38,063 bases of DNA from Pelargonium nanum (lineage: Eukaryota; Streptophyta; Magnoliopsida; Geraniales; Geraniaceae): assembly GCA_036897485.1 (NCBI GenBank), contig JAYMTF010000377.1:1-38063 (forward strand), in the 5' to 3' direction. This document shows positions 11,621-24,399 of the stretch, in pieces. The notes beneath the pieces were generated by a model. It saw only the letters and a list, made by a program, of their open reading frames with translations, searched no databases and was not told where the DNA came from. Made by a program: the position numbers and the translations under genes. The first letter of the stretch is position 1; each line of letters begins with the position of its first letter.

Positions 11621-14413
11621 TCATACATTTTTACGGTATGATACACCTACACCACTTACAACCTCGCCAATGCGGAAAGCTGTACCGGCCCCATTGTCGT
11701 CTCTGAGTATTCTGCTAGCTGCGTCGGGGCTCACAACTAGAACCATCCCGATGCCCATATTAAAGGTTCGTTTCATCTCGGCGTCTTCTATTCTTCCCCC
11801 CTTCAAGCCACATTTGAACAAAAAGGTCAAATATCTAATACTATCAGCACCTCCGTCTCTGAAGTGTCGTTTTAAAAAAGAAAATGTTGTTTCAAAATGA
11901 ATAGAAAGATGGAATAATTTGGCGGGTTGAAAGTGTCGCGATTCCAAAGTCCCAAGGGTTGGGCGGCAAAAGAACCCTTACCTCTTGCATCCACTTGAAA
12001 ACGGGAGGAATTGGCCAAGAGTCCTCAAATATTGTAGCTCCGAGGCCTTTAGGAAATACTCGGGGTATATTATCTGTGAAACCACCACCGGTGATATGGG
12101 CGATTCCTTTCACGCCTCCTTTACTGATTATGTCAAGAACCTGTTTGGACAAAAAAAGAAAAAAGAAAGCTTTCATTTTTAGCTACGAATTGTCATGGTA
12201 ACAAAGACTACTATTGTGAAAGGGGTTGACGGGTTGTAGTATGACCTGCTTCACGTATATAACTGTTGGCGCCATCAGAGCTTCGCCTAATGTGATATCT
12301 TCACCGGGGAGCAGGTCTTCCAGAGTAAGGCCACTTCGGGCTAGAACCCTGTACAAGGAATATTAGTTGGTCTAGATATTGTACTAAAGAAAAGTCGCCA
12401 CATCTTTTTTTAATAAATACGTACACTCAGACTAGAGATCGAGCTAAACCCAAATATATACAGGTTCAGGTCAGATAAATTCCGGGTTGGGTTCCGGTCG
12501 GTGTTTCTTGGGGATTTGGGAAACACACACGTTTTTTTCATGTAACCCAAACTGGCCTAGGGCCCGCAACCCGTACAAACCCGCACTCCTTTCGGATCGT
12601 GTTCAGGTTAGGCCTTTTCAATCCGAACCCGAATTGCCACCTCGAACTCGGACTAATTGACGTAACAAGAAACAAGAATTCTTAAATTGATGCACACCAA
12701 CCTTCTGGCAAGTGAGAAACCGTTGGAATGGACCCCACTTGATGGCAAACCAATGAGGATATCTCCAGCCGAGATATTTTTTCCATCAATTACGGATTCC
12801 TTCTTAACAATGCCAACCGCGAAACCGCTCAGATCATACTCACCATCAGCATAAAAATCGGGCATTTCCGCTGTCTGAAAGCAATACAGAAAACTAAGAT
12901 AATTAGACCTCTTAAACCAAATATATTTCCAATAATGAACGCTGTGAATCCAAACTTAAAACCGACAATATTTGTCAATGATATAAATGAATTCAATACA
13001 AAAACATACTTCTCAGCTTCTACTAATAATAGAGAGCAAACAATAAATCTCAAAGCCTAAAGACAATAACATAAACCCCGTACTACTGACTATGCTCAAG
13101 TGACCTAAAGTTGAAACTTAAAATTATCCACCAAATTGATATTATAGCAGCAACTTTCAGGTGACACGATGACCTTGTTACAAAGCTTAACATTATTTTT
13201 TTTAATACACGAGTAAATAACAAGGAAAATGAAACACTGAGAATACCTCTCCTCCTAAAAGAGCGCAATCACTTTGTCGGCAACCTTCTACAATACCTTT
13301 TATAACCTGTGCAAGCAAAACGGGCGAGTAAAATCAAATTTGTCCTATGCCATACATGAATACACTATTCTTAACACCGTGTTATGATCAAATTCAAAAT
13401 TTAAAGTAAATTAGCTCTTACCATTTCAGCTAGGTCGACATCAAGGTGACTGGTTGCGAAGTAATCCAGGAAAAATAAAGGTTTTGCTCCAGAAGTAACA
13501 ATATCATTGACACTCATCGCAACCTAATATAGAACCGCATGATCAGAATACCAAATATTAACGGATGAAATGGATACTACACTCCATGAAACTTACCAAA
13601 TCGATCCCGATTGTGTCGTGCATTCCAGTTTCAAATGCAAGCTTGAGTTTAGTTCCTACTCCATCTGTGCCGGCAACAAGATACGAATCACCTGTTCAGA
13701 GGAACAAGAGCAGTAAACTAAGAATAGAACGAACGCCGCCCAACCATAAGCGAAAAAAAAACAGAAGAACACAAGATTAAAATTAGAGACAGTAAATAAA
13801 GATAGAGATCATTAAAGTTCCATTTGTCTATGACCTTGCAACCAAATTACTTTGGTACAATCCGAATAATGAAACGTGCCTTATTTTGTTTCCACTGCAA
13901 TATTTCTTTATGAATCAAATTTATGCATGCTAGCAACGTGCAAAATAGACAAACCTTCATATGTTTCCACAATTTGAGCTTACCGAAAACTATAATCAAT
14001 TACTTGCCACAGTATCAAAAACTATAAACCCCGAATTAAGAGATGGCACAAAAAGTCATACCAAGAGGGAATAGGCCTCCAAAGCCTCCAATTCCCGGCG
14101 CCATCTTGGCAATTCTCCTAACGAGTTCCGACCCAGCATCAATGTCAACTCCAGCATCCTTGTATGTAAGACTATCAGCCTTGTCTTCTACAGTTTCACC
14201 ACTATTCTTCAAACTAGAGCATACAACATTACTTTTAGTAACCGGCCTCACTCCCACTCCTCCAGTGGACACCGAAATGGCCCTTCTAGAGAAGTAACGA
14301 ATGGCCGGTCTACACTGGTAAGACCGGGAAACAGAGCATCCCTGACCTGAAGTTTTATTCAAAATCGCGGCACATCTTGACACCTCAGCTTTAACTCCAG
14401 GAATTGTGTTCAT
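11621..14413 (-). CDS. PUR5: phosphoribosylformylglycinamidine cyclo-ligase (AIR synthetase), plastid-targeted
   Basis: Eight coding exons on the minus strand: 14062-14413, 13597-13691, 13422-13523, 13247-13306, 12702-12874, 12246-12348, 11982-12140 and 11621-11800. They sum to 408 codons (407 aa), with every junction in phase. The enzyme makes AIR from FGAM with ATP, the fifth step of de novo purine synthesis. Residues 1 to about 70 ([10 protein letters not shown]...) are rich in S, T, R and V without acidic residues, as in a chloroplast transit peptide. The core starts at [11 protein letters not shown] (84-94). AIRS motifs follow: GTDGVGTK (125-132), [38 protein letters not shown] and [12 protein letters not shown]. 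The start ATG lies 19 bases after a CAG acceptor, so the upstream in-frame open stretch is intron. The first exon is non-coding (see 15429). The donor of exon 5 is the weak-looking GTTGGT. Confidence 0.97.
12425..12655. repeat. dispersed repeat in PUR5 intron 5
   Basis: This GC-richer insert within the 12349-12701 intron carries 'gggttgggttccgg', 'cccgcaacccgtac' and 'ccgaattgccacctcg', and is related in wording to the blocks at 11040-11460. It is probably a decayed non-autonomous DNA element. Confidence 0.4.
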
Positions 14414-14432
14414 GGTGATATAGTACAAAGAG

Positions 14433-15428
14433 CTGCCATGAAATAAGAACATGAGACGAGCAAGAAAACACACTCAAACTTACATAGTAATGATTGATGT
14501 CAAAGAATCATGAATCAATAGCAGCTGTTGCTGATCTGTTTATGTCATCGTGTGACGTGTGTAGTTGCAAGAGGTAGGGTTATTACATCATAGGGAGATT
14601 ATTTGATCGTGTCAAGTTAACACTTAAATTTATATTTTAAGCCATATTTACACTTCATGCCATGAAATCAAAACAGGTAGGGGACCAACAGAAAAGCATC
14701 ATAAAAACTCCATAGTGATAATTTATGCAAAACAATTCGAAACCACATCAACAAGTTTATATTCTACACCATATGAGTATCATAACTCAGAAAATTGAAT
14801 CGGAAATTCTTGCATAACAACAATTCAACATTACTCCAACATTCTATAACAATCAAAACTAACGCAAATACTGAACCAGAACTGAAATTGCATAAACAAA
14901 AACAATGGTAAATCGAAAAAGGAAAAAAAAATCGAATCTGGAAATCATATGCGTGGAGATAAAGTACAAATAGCTCCTGTGAGCTTAAACCAAATAAGAA
15001 CTGCATAATAATACATAAAACAATTCAAAACTGAAACAACATTTTAATATTTTAATATTCAGAGTTATAATCAAAACCCACGCCTCAACAGTGAATCTAT
15101 ATTCATGGTGACAAAATACAAATAGCTTCCATGAACTTAAAGCAAATAAGAACAGCAAGGAACAAGACATAGACCAGCAACAAAACACAATCTACCAATA
15201 CTTTATGCGAAGCAATACAAAAACACAGCAACAAATCCATAGCAATGATTTTAGTGAAACAATTCGAACCTACTTCAACAGCAAGTTCATATTATGAACT
15301 ACATAGGCCTCAGAACTCAGATAAATTGAACTGAAAATTATAGCTCTACGATGCAGCAAAACTCTGTAACAATCCAAACAAACACTGAACCAGAACGAAA
15401 TTACAGAACCAGAAGAAACATCTCGTAC
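14433..15428 (-). repeat. PUR5 leader intron built from repeats of its own 3' splice region
   Basis: The intron runs from a GTACGAG donor (15428 downward) to a CAG acceptor ending at 14433. The exon-2 edge 'catggtgatatagtacaaag' with 'agctgccatg' at 14411-14440 recurs as 'catggtgacaaaatacaaat' with 'agcttccatg' at 15104-15133, and as a weaker copy ('agataaagtacaaatagctcc') at about 14957-14977. A neighbouring anchor, 'aacaattcgaa', is at 14731, 15019 and 15258, giving units of roughly 240-290 bp. The copy at 15104-15106 still holds an ATG and an AG at the matching places. Confidence 0.75.
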
Positions 15429-15560
15429 CGGTGGACAGAGCGGCGGCGACGGCAGGCGGAGAGAGCGGCGGCGAGCGGAGGAGAGAAACGGCGATAGGGT
15501 TTTTTTATTTTCAGTTCTCAGAATGTTCTGTGACTCTGTGTCAGTCTCAGCTTAAAGTTT
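15429..15560 (-). other. non-coding first exon (5' UTR) of PUR5
   Basis: The GC-rich minus-strand stretch ends CCACCG before a GTACGAG donor at 15428-15422. It contains CGGCGG runs and 'aaaccctatcgccg' typical of plant housekeeping leaders. The right-hand limit (transcription start) is an estimate. Confidence 0.6.
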
Positions 15561-15608
15561 ACAAAAAAGCACTGGTGAGTGAGTAAAGGAACAAGACTGT
15601 TTAAAAGA

Positions 15609-15762
15609 GGCTTTCACGTTATGGGCCTTACAATTGTGTTATTGGGCCAATGTTATTGGGCCGATATTAAGGCTTTCACGTTATGGGCCTTACAATTGTG
15701 TTATTGGGCCGATATTATTTGAGTCAAATATGGTGTGAGCGTTCAATGAAAATTTGTGGGCC
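15609..15762 (-). promoter_or_regulatory. PUR5 promoter: six TGGGCC (site II / TCP-type) motifs with a 40-bp direct repeat
   Basis: TGGGCC occurs at 15622, 15643, 15657, 15684, 15705 and 15757. Bases 15609-15648 are repeated without change at 15671-15710 (offset 62). By general knowledge TGGGCC/T site II elements bind TCP factors and mark genes induced in growing cells, which fits a purine-synthesis gene. Confidence 0.7.
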
Positions 15763-17139
15763 TAGTTGGACTATCCTGCATGAATTTGCATATTTTACAC
15801 GTGAAATTCGGAATGGTGCATATAATCCCGCTTTAACTCATTTCCGAGGTGGACATTTCCAACCCAAACCCGAAATGGTCAAACGCGAAACTCGAGTACT
15901 CATTACTAAATTTAATTGAAAAAATTAATCCGAAGTCGACTGAAAAATCATGGGTTGGATTTTAAGAACATTCTCTTCTCTCTTTTGTCTAAGTGATGTC
16001 CTTGAGTGAATGAGATGGGCTAATCTCTACCCACCATTATTGGATCTTAATATCATAAATAAGATAGCTCAACCGGTTCCATTATAGTTATTTTATTGTT
16101 TATATAGATACTAGTATGAACACAATTTATATATGAATGAATTGATGTGGTTAAATTTATTTATTTTTTATATATAATCATTACATCATATGGGCAAGAA
16201 ATGTATCATGTTAGACAAAAATCGACTTTGTAATAACTATGGCAAAGTAATTTTTTCTAGCGATATATATGTCTCGTAATTTTAAATATTATTACAAAAT
16301 AAATTAATAAATTTTTAAATGTTTATTTGCAAAGATAGGAGAAAGGAAATGATCATTTGTGTTACTGTGCATGATCTCTTGCTATTATGTGGCGGTTTGG
16401 AGATATATAGTACTATAACACATGGTCTATTACTAAGCGGGGTTTTGTTGAAAGCTTTGAATGATTAACGAAAATATATGTATAAATTTATTTTACATTT
16501 AGTTCTTTATTTTTTCACAAAAAATCTAGTAACAAATGGAGTATAGGATATCAATCAAATCTATTAATTAGTAACATGTACTTATGATTTTTGTGTTAAA
16601 CAAATTCATAGTTTGAATATTTTGTTAAGACTTTAACTCAAAGCCAATTTCTCAATCAAAATTTCACTATTCTAGTCTATATGTAGTGTTTCAAAATAAT
16701 TTATTATATGAAAATAAAATAGGGTAGAATTATTTTGCTTTAACCTAACGTACCAAATAGAGTAAACAAATAAAGTTGCAATAAGATTTTGTAAAAATAG
16801 TTCATCGTTAATGTGATTATATCTTACTCGAATACGGGCTAATCAGTTCATCAACTCCTAGTAAAATAAACAATTTGAATTCAAAATTGTGTGTACTTGA
16901 AATGGATCCACATGTTGGTGCTGCATACAATATAGTCAACTACTTTAGTATGGTCGTTTCAAACAAACTCACACATACGCATGAATTGAAATGTAATATG
17001 AATCAATGACATGTTGTCTAAAATTTAGGGAACCATGTAAATATTACAACACACAAATGTATTGCCATTTACGCTTATTTAACTTCATATATTTCGTGAA
17101 AATTGTCGCAATCTATTTACATATTTTGAAATGAGTATG
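15763..17139. other. AT-rich spacer between PUR5 and COG1
   Basis: No coding region or RNA gene is supported. The frame at 15683-15919 runs through promoter sequence and has no domain. It is a divergent intergenic region containing PUR5 upstream sequence at the left and COG1 upstream sequence at the right. Confidence 0.5.
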
Positions 17140-17144
17140 GGATC

Positions 17145-17295
17145 AACACATTTAAATCATATCATACTCAAATTAATCCTCATTCGAGCCGGTAGGACCA
17201 CAAGAGTGACAAATCTCTTCCTACCAAAACACAGGTGCATTTATGGGACTCGAACTCGAGACCTTAGGTTAAACTGGAACAATTTCTTACCAGTA
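17145..17295 (-). mobile_element. tRNA-derived SINE, family B, copy 1
   Basis: Read on the minus strand it contains TTGTTCCAGTTTAACCTAAG, then GAGTTCGAGTC (B box, 17248-17258), then CTCTTGTGGTCCTACCGGCT and CGAATGAGGATTAATTTGA. The same blocks in the same order occur at 31905-32128 on the plus strand. Confidence 0.7.
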
Positions 17296-17300
17296 TTAAA

Positions 17301-17680
17301 TGGGCCTAAAATGATGTTAATGGGCCTTCCTCTATTTGGTCGATCCTACTTTCAAGATATTGAATACAAGCTTAGCCCATGCCCAAAAACATTGGGCTTG
17401 AAGCGCCAAGCCCAGCCCAGTATTTAAGGTCCTCGTCTCCTACCTCTGTTTCTTCGCATCAACGTCTCTGTTCAATTTCAGTTTCAGTTTCAGTTTCAAT
17501 TTCAGTAGCAGAAGCAGAGAAGCTGCTTGAGCTCTCAATTCTCAATCTACATTGCAAATTCGCATCTCAATTCGCTCGAATCGAACCCTAGCAACCTCAA
17601 TTTCTCGAATCACAAATCGTAATCGACAAGCTATTTTAGAGAATCGAGCGAGAGAGAGAGAGATTTGTATAGATCTGAAC
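17301..17680 (+). promoter_or_regulatory. COG1 promoter and 5' leader
   Basis: TGGGCC is at 17301 and 17321, TGGGCT at 17393 and AGCCCA at 17374 and 17409; TATTTAAG at 17421-17428 is a plausible TATA box. The leader has a (TTTCAG)n hexamer run at about 17475-17505 and a GA run at 17650-17663. There is no ATG between about 17450 and 17680, so the ATG at 17681 is the first. Confidence 0.6.
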
Positions 17681-20600
17681 ATGCGAGTCACATCCTCCCC
17701 TCACGCCGGAGGCGGCGGCGGAGACGGTTACCGAGACGCCGAGTCGCTGTTCCGGACCAAACCGATCTCGGAAATCCGAAATGTGGAGGCCAACGCGAAG
17801 AAGCAGATCCAGGACAAGCAGGAGGAGATGCGGCAGCTGGTGGGGACGCGGTACCGCGATCTCATCGACTCGGCCGATTCGATTGTCATGATGAAATCGT
17901 CATGCGAGTCCATCTCCGGCAACATTTCGTCAATCCACGCCGCCATTCGGTCTCTCTCGGGCTCTACGGTCTCGGAGGCCCCCAAATTGGCCAACCAGAG
18001 CCGGTTCAGAATCTACGGCACGGCGTGCCGCGTGAAGTACCTCGTCGACACTCCCGAGAACATCTGGGGGTGCTTGGATGAGTCCATGTTCCTCGAGGCT
18101 GCGGGGAGGTACGTGCGCGCCAAGCACGTCCAGCAGAGGCTCAGTGACATTGGTGAAGGAGATCATGGCAAGATCTTAACGAATTTCCCGCTTCTGCAGC
18201 ATCAGTGGCAGATTGTGGAGAGCTTCAAGGCTCAGATATCGCAGCGGAGCCACGAGAGGTTGCTGGATCGCGGTCTTGTACTTGGAGGATATGCTGATGC
18301 TCTGGCTGCTGTTGCTGTGATTGACGAGCTCGAGCCTAAGCAGGTCCTGGGGCTGTTTCTTGGAACCAGGAAGTCCTGGATTCAGCAGACATTAGGTACG
18401 TGTGCTGGTGATGCTAGTTGTGATGGTGTGGTTTCAGTTTTTTGTGAAGTTTTGAGTATAATTCAGGTTAGTGTAGGACAAGTAGGCGAAATGTTCTTAC
18501 AAGCATTGAATGATATGCCTATGTTCTATAAAATTATATTGGGTTCGCCTCCTGCATCGCAACTGTTTGGTGGAATTCCGAACCCAGAGGAGGAGGTGAG
18601 GTTGTGGAAACTGTTTAGAGATAAATTGGAATCTCTTATGGTAATGCTTGACAAAGATTACATAGCTAAGACTTGTTTGAGCTGGTTGAGAGAATGTGGA
18701 AAAGAGATAGTGAACAAGATAAATGGGAAGTACTTGATTGATGCTATTAAAACCGGCAAAGAGCTTGGTTTGGCGGAGAAGTTGATAAGGGACACAATGG
18801 ATAGTAAGGAAGTGCTCGGGGGAAGTTTGGAGTGGCTCAAGAGTGTTTTTGGCTCTGAGATTGAGTTGCCGTGGAGCAGAATCCGAGAGCTTGTGTTAGA
18901 AGATGATTCAGATCTCTGGGACGAGATTTTCGAAGATGCTTTTGTTCTGAGAATGAAAGTAATTATTGATTCCAAGTTTGATGATTTGACTGAGTCTTTG
19001 AACTTGATTGAATCTATTCGTGCAATTAAGGAAGCTCCTGGAGAACAAATAAACTTTCAGGCCTACTTGAGCAGACCTTCCACGGGTGGCGGGGTCTGGT
19101 TTATTGAGACTAATGTTAAGAAGGTTGGTATGGTTTCTGGATCTAAAGCACAGGCCGATGAGAGTGACTTTCAGAGTTGCCTCAATGCATATTTTGGACC
19201 GGAAGTTAGTAGAGTTCAAGATGCAGTAGACAGTTGCTGTCAGAGTGTTCTTGAGGAGCTATTGTGTTTCCTTGAATCTCCTAAGGCAGCTTTAAGGTTG
19301 AAGAATCTAGCACCATATTTACAAAACAAGTGTTATGAAAGCATGTCAAACATATTGACAAAACTCATATGTGAGCTTGATAGTTTATATCTGGCCATGG
19401 AAAATTGCAACAAGGAGGGACAGTCTGTGCCTGCAGCAATAATTGTTGAAAGAGCTCTTTTCATTGGACGAATCTTGTTCGCATTTCAGAGCCACTCTAA
19501 ACATATTCCAGTAATTCTGGGTTCCCCAAGGTTTTGGGTAAATGACAATACGGCTGCAGTTTTTGACAGGTTACCTTCCCTGTTGAGGCAATCTACATTC
19601 ACTGATACTTCTGTAAGTGATAGCTCTGGAAGACAATCACCCATCAGTTCTAGAAGACGAACTTCATCTGCCACTGCTGCATTGCTTGGAGCAAATGAAA
19701 GTGCAAGCCCAAAACTGGAAGAACTTAGTAGAACTACACGAGATCTTTGTATTAGAGCTCATGGCTTGTGGATATCTTGGTTGGCTGATGAGCTTTCAGT
19801 TTTTCTTTCACAAAATCTTGAACAAGATGATGGGTTATCAGCAACAGCTCCATTAAGGGTGAGTTGCTTTTGCTAGATACCTTATGCTATTGCTTTCTTT
19901 CTTTAAATTCTTCATATCATATATTTGTTCTAGATGGCACACTATCTCTATCCATACCTCTTTAGGATTGTGCAAAATATATCAAGTAAATTTGAATGGG
20001 TATCTAAAGATTTATTTCCAGTTGATGAAGAACTTCCGAACTTAAGTTGGCACTTGCCTAGCCACATATATAACAGGCATGGCATGTACACTGAAGCCAG
20101 TTTTGTAATTTCATAGTGTAGTCACTCTCTCTTAGAAGATCTGTTTCCATTTTAACAATTTTAGAACTAAAATAAGGCAAATAATCTCACTACAAACTGC
20201 TTTAAACAGATTGTTCCATCAAATCTAGTTCACAGTTGAATTGAACCCTATGCTAAATACCTTGTAATTTGCACTGGTTTTCCTCTTTATTTGAATACGA
20301 TTTCCTTTTCATGGGTATTAAATCTTAAGCTGGGAGACTAAAACATCCATTTTGAAAGAATTTATTGATATAAGGTTTCACCCCTCATGTAAAGGTTGAA
20401 AATTTTATGATCTTTCAGGTAGAGACTGAGGAATATTTTTCTTCTTCATCATGTTAAATCTTGTTGAGTACTAGATGTTACATGGTTGAGTTTGATTAAG
20501 GTCTAGTTTGCAGGCAATTATGCTTGTATCCGTGTAGTTAAGAAAGCTTTGGTGTAGCATATTTAGTTTTTGCTGTAGTTTCTTTTACATATGCAGCTGA

Positions 20601-23600
20601 AGGTATAGATAATGGTGTAATAAAATACAAAGTTTATTTGAAAGGATCCAGTACTGCAGTTGAAGTAAAATCATGGTTTTTCACTTTTAGGAGAAGGGTG
20701 TATATTGCTTATTGATGCAACAGCCAAGATGTTTGCATGTGTCCTATTCTTGAATGAGGTCATGCTTTGTTATATTTTGTTATTATGGTATGCGAGTATG
20801 CTGTTTATGAGTTCAGTCATCCATTGATTATTGGGCAGGGTTGGGAAGAGACAGTGGTCAAGCAAGAGCCATCTGATGGCAACCAATCAGAGATGAAGAT
20901 ATCACTCCCATCTATCCCTTCTCTCTATATTATCTCATTTCTGTTTCGAGCATGTGAAGAAATTCATCGAATTGGAGGTCATGTGCTTGACAAATCAATT
21001 ATGCAAAAGTTTGCGTTAAGATTATTGGAAAAGGTATGTAACAACGTCTCTGGACATCAAGATTTAGTGATTTACTGTCTTTTACAAAACATTTACCCTA
21101 CTTTGGGTGTTGGAAACATGATGAAAAGAAAAGTATGAGTAGAATATTAGTTGGTAAGACTCAATCAAGAAAATAGTCTCTATGCAAAAGTAGGGATAAG
21201 ATTGCATACAATCCATACATAGATGACCCTCCAAGACCTGACAATGGTGGAAACCTTTTTGCTTTTGTTCTGTATGTACTTGTAGCTCATTATCTTGTTT
21301 GGATCGGTCTGGGACTTAAAAGCTTAAGTTGCCTTGGAATAGAGGTGAAGAGGGATTTAGTTTTTTCTTTGTTTTTGGATCTTTTCATGCAGGTTATTGG
21401 TATGTATGAGGATTTTCTTTCAGCTAGAGAGTCCCACGGATCTCAAGTGTCAGAAAAAGGAGTTTTACAAATTTTACTAGATCTGAGATTTTCTGGTGAT
21501 GTTCTTTCTGGGGGTGATTCCATTTTGAATGAGGAGTTAACAAAAAGTCCAGTGCCTAAATTTTCATACAGGCGAAAGCAGGATCAAAGCCGCACAAAAT
21601 CAGTCATCAAAGGGCGTATTGATGGGTTGGTAAACCGTTTGTCACAAAGATTGGATCCCATAGACTGGCTTACGTAAGTTGCTTGTATTCTCTTGTACAC
21701 CACAAAAAGTTTACTTGCTACAATTCAACTGAAAAAAAAGTATTTTGTTCTATCATTGACCAGTTAGGTATAGGGTCTGGATTGCGCTTGTATCTTTGTT
21801 TAGGTATGTGACTTACCTTCTGGAATAAAAAGCTTAGAGGAAGTTATTTTGGTCCAGAAACCAATTGATGACATTTCCACACTCATCATTGACATCTCAA
21901 CAATGGCTTAAAATCAAAACAACCACCTATTCTAATAATTGCATCAAATGAATCACTGTATTGTTCATTTCCTTCAGTTGATCTTTAATCATTAAAGATT
22001 TAGTCCATGTTCACAGGGAAATAGTATTTTGGAAGATTTTATTTTAAAGAGCATGTAAGAACATCTATTATGCCGTGTTAAAGAAATCTATTTGATAAAA
22101 ATTTGACAGTTTTTTCCTATTACAAATTCACTTTAGTTTCTAGCCATAGTTATGTGGTTATTTATGAATTTAAGCCACTCACTTTCATTTCAAGTTGAAG
22201 TTAAAGAATCCCTGATACAATTTTATATTTTTCATATAAAACTGCACAATATGAATTATATTGTTGTTGCTTGTTCGCTGTTGATGAATAATGTTTGTTT
22301 CCATCTCTTAGTGAGGTTCAGAAGTTCTACAGTTATCTCAAAATGGTAAACCCTGGGTGGAATTACAAATAGGTCTTGTTATTATGTTTTTGTTGGCTGA
22401 ATTTAAGTATCTTTTTCTGTGTATGTTCTATTTATCAGTGTATTTGCTGAATTGCTGAATCAAACTTTCAAGTAATCATTCCTCTGACTGTTGATGTCTG
22501 TTTTCATTTTATCTACTTAAAGGTTTGAGCCATATCTCTGGGAGAATGAGAAGCAGACATACTTGCGGCATGCTGTCATCTTTGGGTTCTTTGTGCAACT
22601 TAATCGACTATACACAGATACTGTTCAGAAACTGCCTTCAAATTCGGAATCAAATATTATGAGATGCTCTACTGTTCCTCGTTTCCAATACCTTCCTATC
22701 AGGTTAATTTTCTTATTAGTGTATGTGCTTGTTCAGTGCTGTGTGTATGTGCTTGTTCAGTGCTGTGCATGTGTCACAGTCTATTTTCCATATTTTCTAT
22801 AGCCTGCTGCCTTATTTCCACCGAGTCTAAACTTTGGTCTGAACCTCTTCTTTGCATGGCCTGATCTGACACTGAAATGCTATTCACTTTGAGTTTGTCT
22901 TCCACAATCCTTTCAAGATGCCACCATGGATTCAGTCTCTCTTTTTTTAATAGAAATGTTCTAACTTATTCTGTGTCATCTTGGTGATCCAGTGCTCCTG
23001 CATTGTCTTCAAGAGGGGTTGCTAAGACAAATGTTCCAACATCTTTGGATGATATCTCGTCAAGAAGTTCCTGGAAAGCTTATACTAATGGCGAGCTGTC
23101 CCGAACAGTCGATGGAGACGATAGTTCAAGTTTTGGGGTTGCATCACCCTTCTTAAAGTCTTTCATGCAGGTAATTTCGTCTTCCTTTATTCTTTCCCCT
23201 TAAAAGTGTTTAGTATGATCATACCTGCTATTGCCCAAATGAAATATGTTGATGACTGGCATGAAACAACCATTTCATAAACCTAGTGAATACTTGGAAA
23301 GTTTGGTATTTAGGTCCCAGGCCACTTGGAGTTAATTTTTATAATCAACAATACTTCTCTTGGAGGCTGCAAAAAACAGGGGTCTGATGGTCAAAGCATT
23401 TACTAATTGTATAAATGAAAGTCTATCAATATAGCTTTTTATTGAATTGATTTTTTTATTTTTATTTTATTAGTTGTGGATACAGTCAATAAATATACTG
23501 GCTCAGTCTTGGGGTTATATGAAGTTTCTGACGATTTTGCCCCTAGTCCTTGGCTTAGGTGGTTAAAAGAATATGATTGGACTTTCCAAGTAAAATATGA

Positions 23601-24340
23601 AATATGATTATAATGCTTCTCCGCTTGAGTCTGTTCCATTAATGAACTTAAATATATATGATATAACTGTCCCCTTTGCTTCTCGTTTTTAGTTTGAACA
23701 AGTCAAATGAAAACTTATAAGTGGTTTTTGGACAATATCGGTTTGATAAACCATTGAGACGACCTTGATTTTAGGGAGTCTGATACATACTGCAACATGT
23801 TTCAGAACAGCTTCAGATTATAGTAGTCATGTGGTGTACATCTGAAACAATTAAAGCTGGCAGGTTCAAGGTACTTTATGATGCAAAACCTAGATAATCA
23901 TATTATAGAGTCTCCAGTCCAGCCACACACTTACAATAATTAGACGACCTCTCCTGCCACTTTTCAAATAGGGAAGTTGGGATGTATGCAATTACCAATT
24001 GAAGGTTTAATGGCCACTATATTTGGTGGAAGGTCTCTGTACGATATAATAGTTTGGAATAGAAAGTTTTATAATAGTGCATATATGTTTATGTGATATG
24101 TGGACCACTTGCTATGCATAATTGCGAAGCAAAGTTTGTAACAGTGATTTCTCTTTTGACGGCCAGGTTGGAAGTAGATTTGGAGAAAGCACATTGAAAT
24201 TGGGTTCCATACTAACAGATGGGCAAGTAGGCATATTCAAGGATAGGTCAGCAGCTGCAATGTCCACATTCGGTGATATTCTACCGGTCCAAGCAGCAGG
24301 TCTTCTTTCGTCCTTCACAGCTACCAGATCAGATTCTTGA
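17681..24340 (+). CDS. COG1: conserved oligomeric Golgi complex subunit 1
   Basis: Six exons: 17681-19858, 20839-21033, 21393-21673, 22523-22702, 22993-23170 and 24167-24340. All GT-AG junctions keep phase and give 1062 codons (1061 aa), close to the length I recall for the plant COG1 (Arabidopsis EMBRYO YELLOW). The N-terminal part ([20 protein letters not shown], then [20 protein letters not shown]) is the Vps51/COG1-type helical bundle. It is followed by a long alpha-helical body. By family knowledge COG1 is a lobe-A subunit of the COG tether for retrograde vesicles at the Golgi. A Ser/Arg-rich linker ([12 protein letters not shown]) lies near residues 648-659. Bases before 17681 are open in frame but hold only a TTG, so the ATG at 17681 is the start. 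The first exon holds two thirds of the protein. Confidence 0.97.
19859..20838 (+). other. COG1 intron 1
   Basis: A 980-base AT-rich intron with a GTGAGT donor and a 'ttgggcag' acceptor. I see no repeat or hidden gene; the short frames in it (such as 19934-20116) lack any domain. Confidence 0.7.
22719..22764 (+). repeat. 24-bp tandem duplication in COG1 intron 4
   Basis: The phrase 'gtgtatgtgcttgttcagtg' is present at 22719 and again at 22743, just after the exon-4 donor. Confidence 0.9.
23171..24166 (+). other. COG1 intron 5
   Basis: A 996-base AT-rich intron with GTAATT donor and 'acggccag' acceptor. Nothing further is recognised in it. Confidence 0.7.
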
Positions 24341-24399
24341 TTGTCCACTGAATCCTTCAGTCCTTATCGTTCCTATATAGATGCATATCTTATTTCAGT

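Noticed and set aside
14414-14473. N-terminal extension of PUR5
   Set aside because: The stretch lies upstream of a CAG acceptor and is intron; its first codon is GTG.
17552-17680. N-terminal extension of COG1 by 43 residues
   Set aside because: The upstream start would be a TTG. The ATG at 17681 is the first ATG in the leader and fits the family start.
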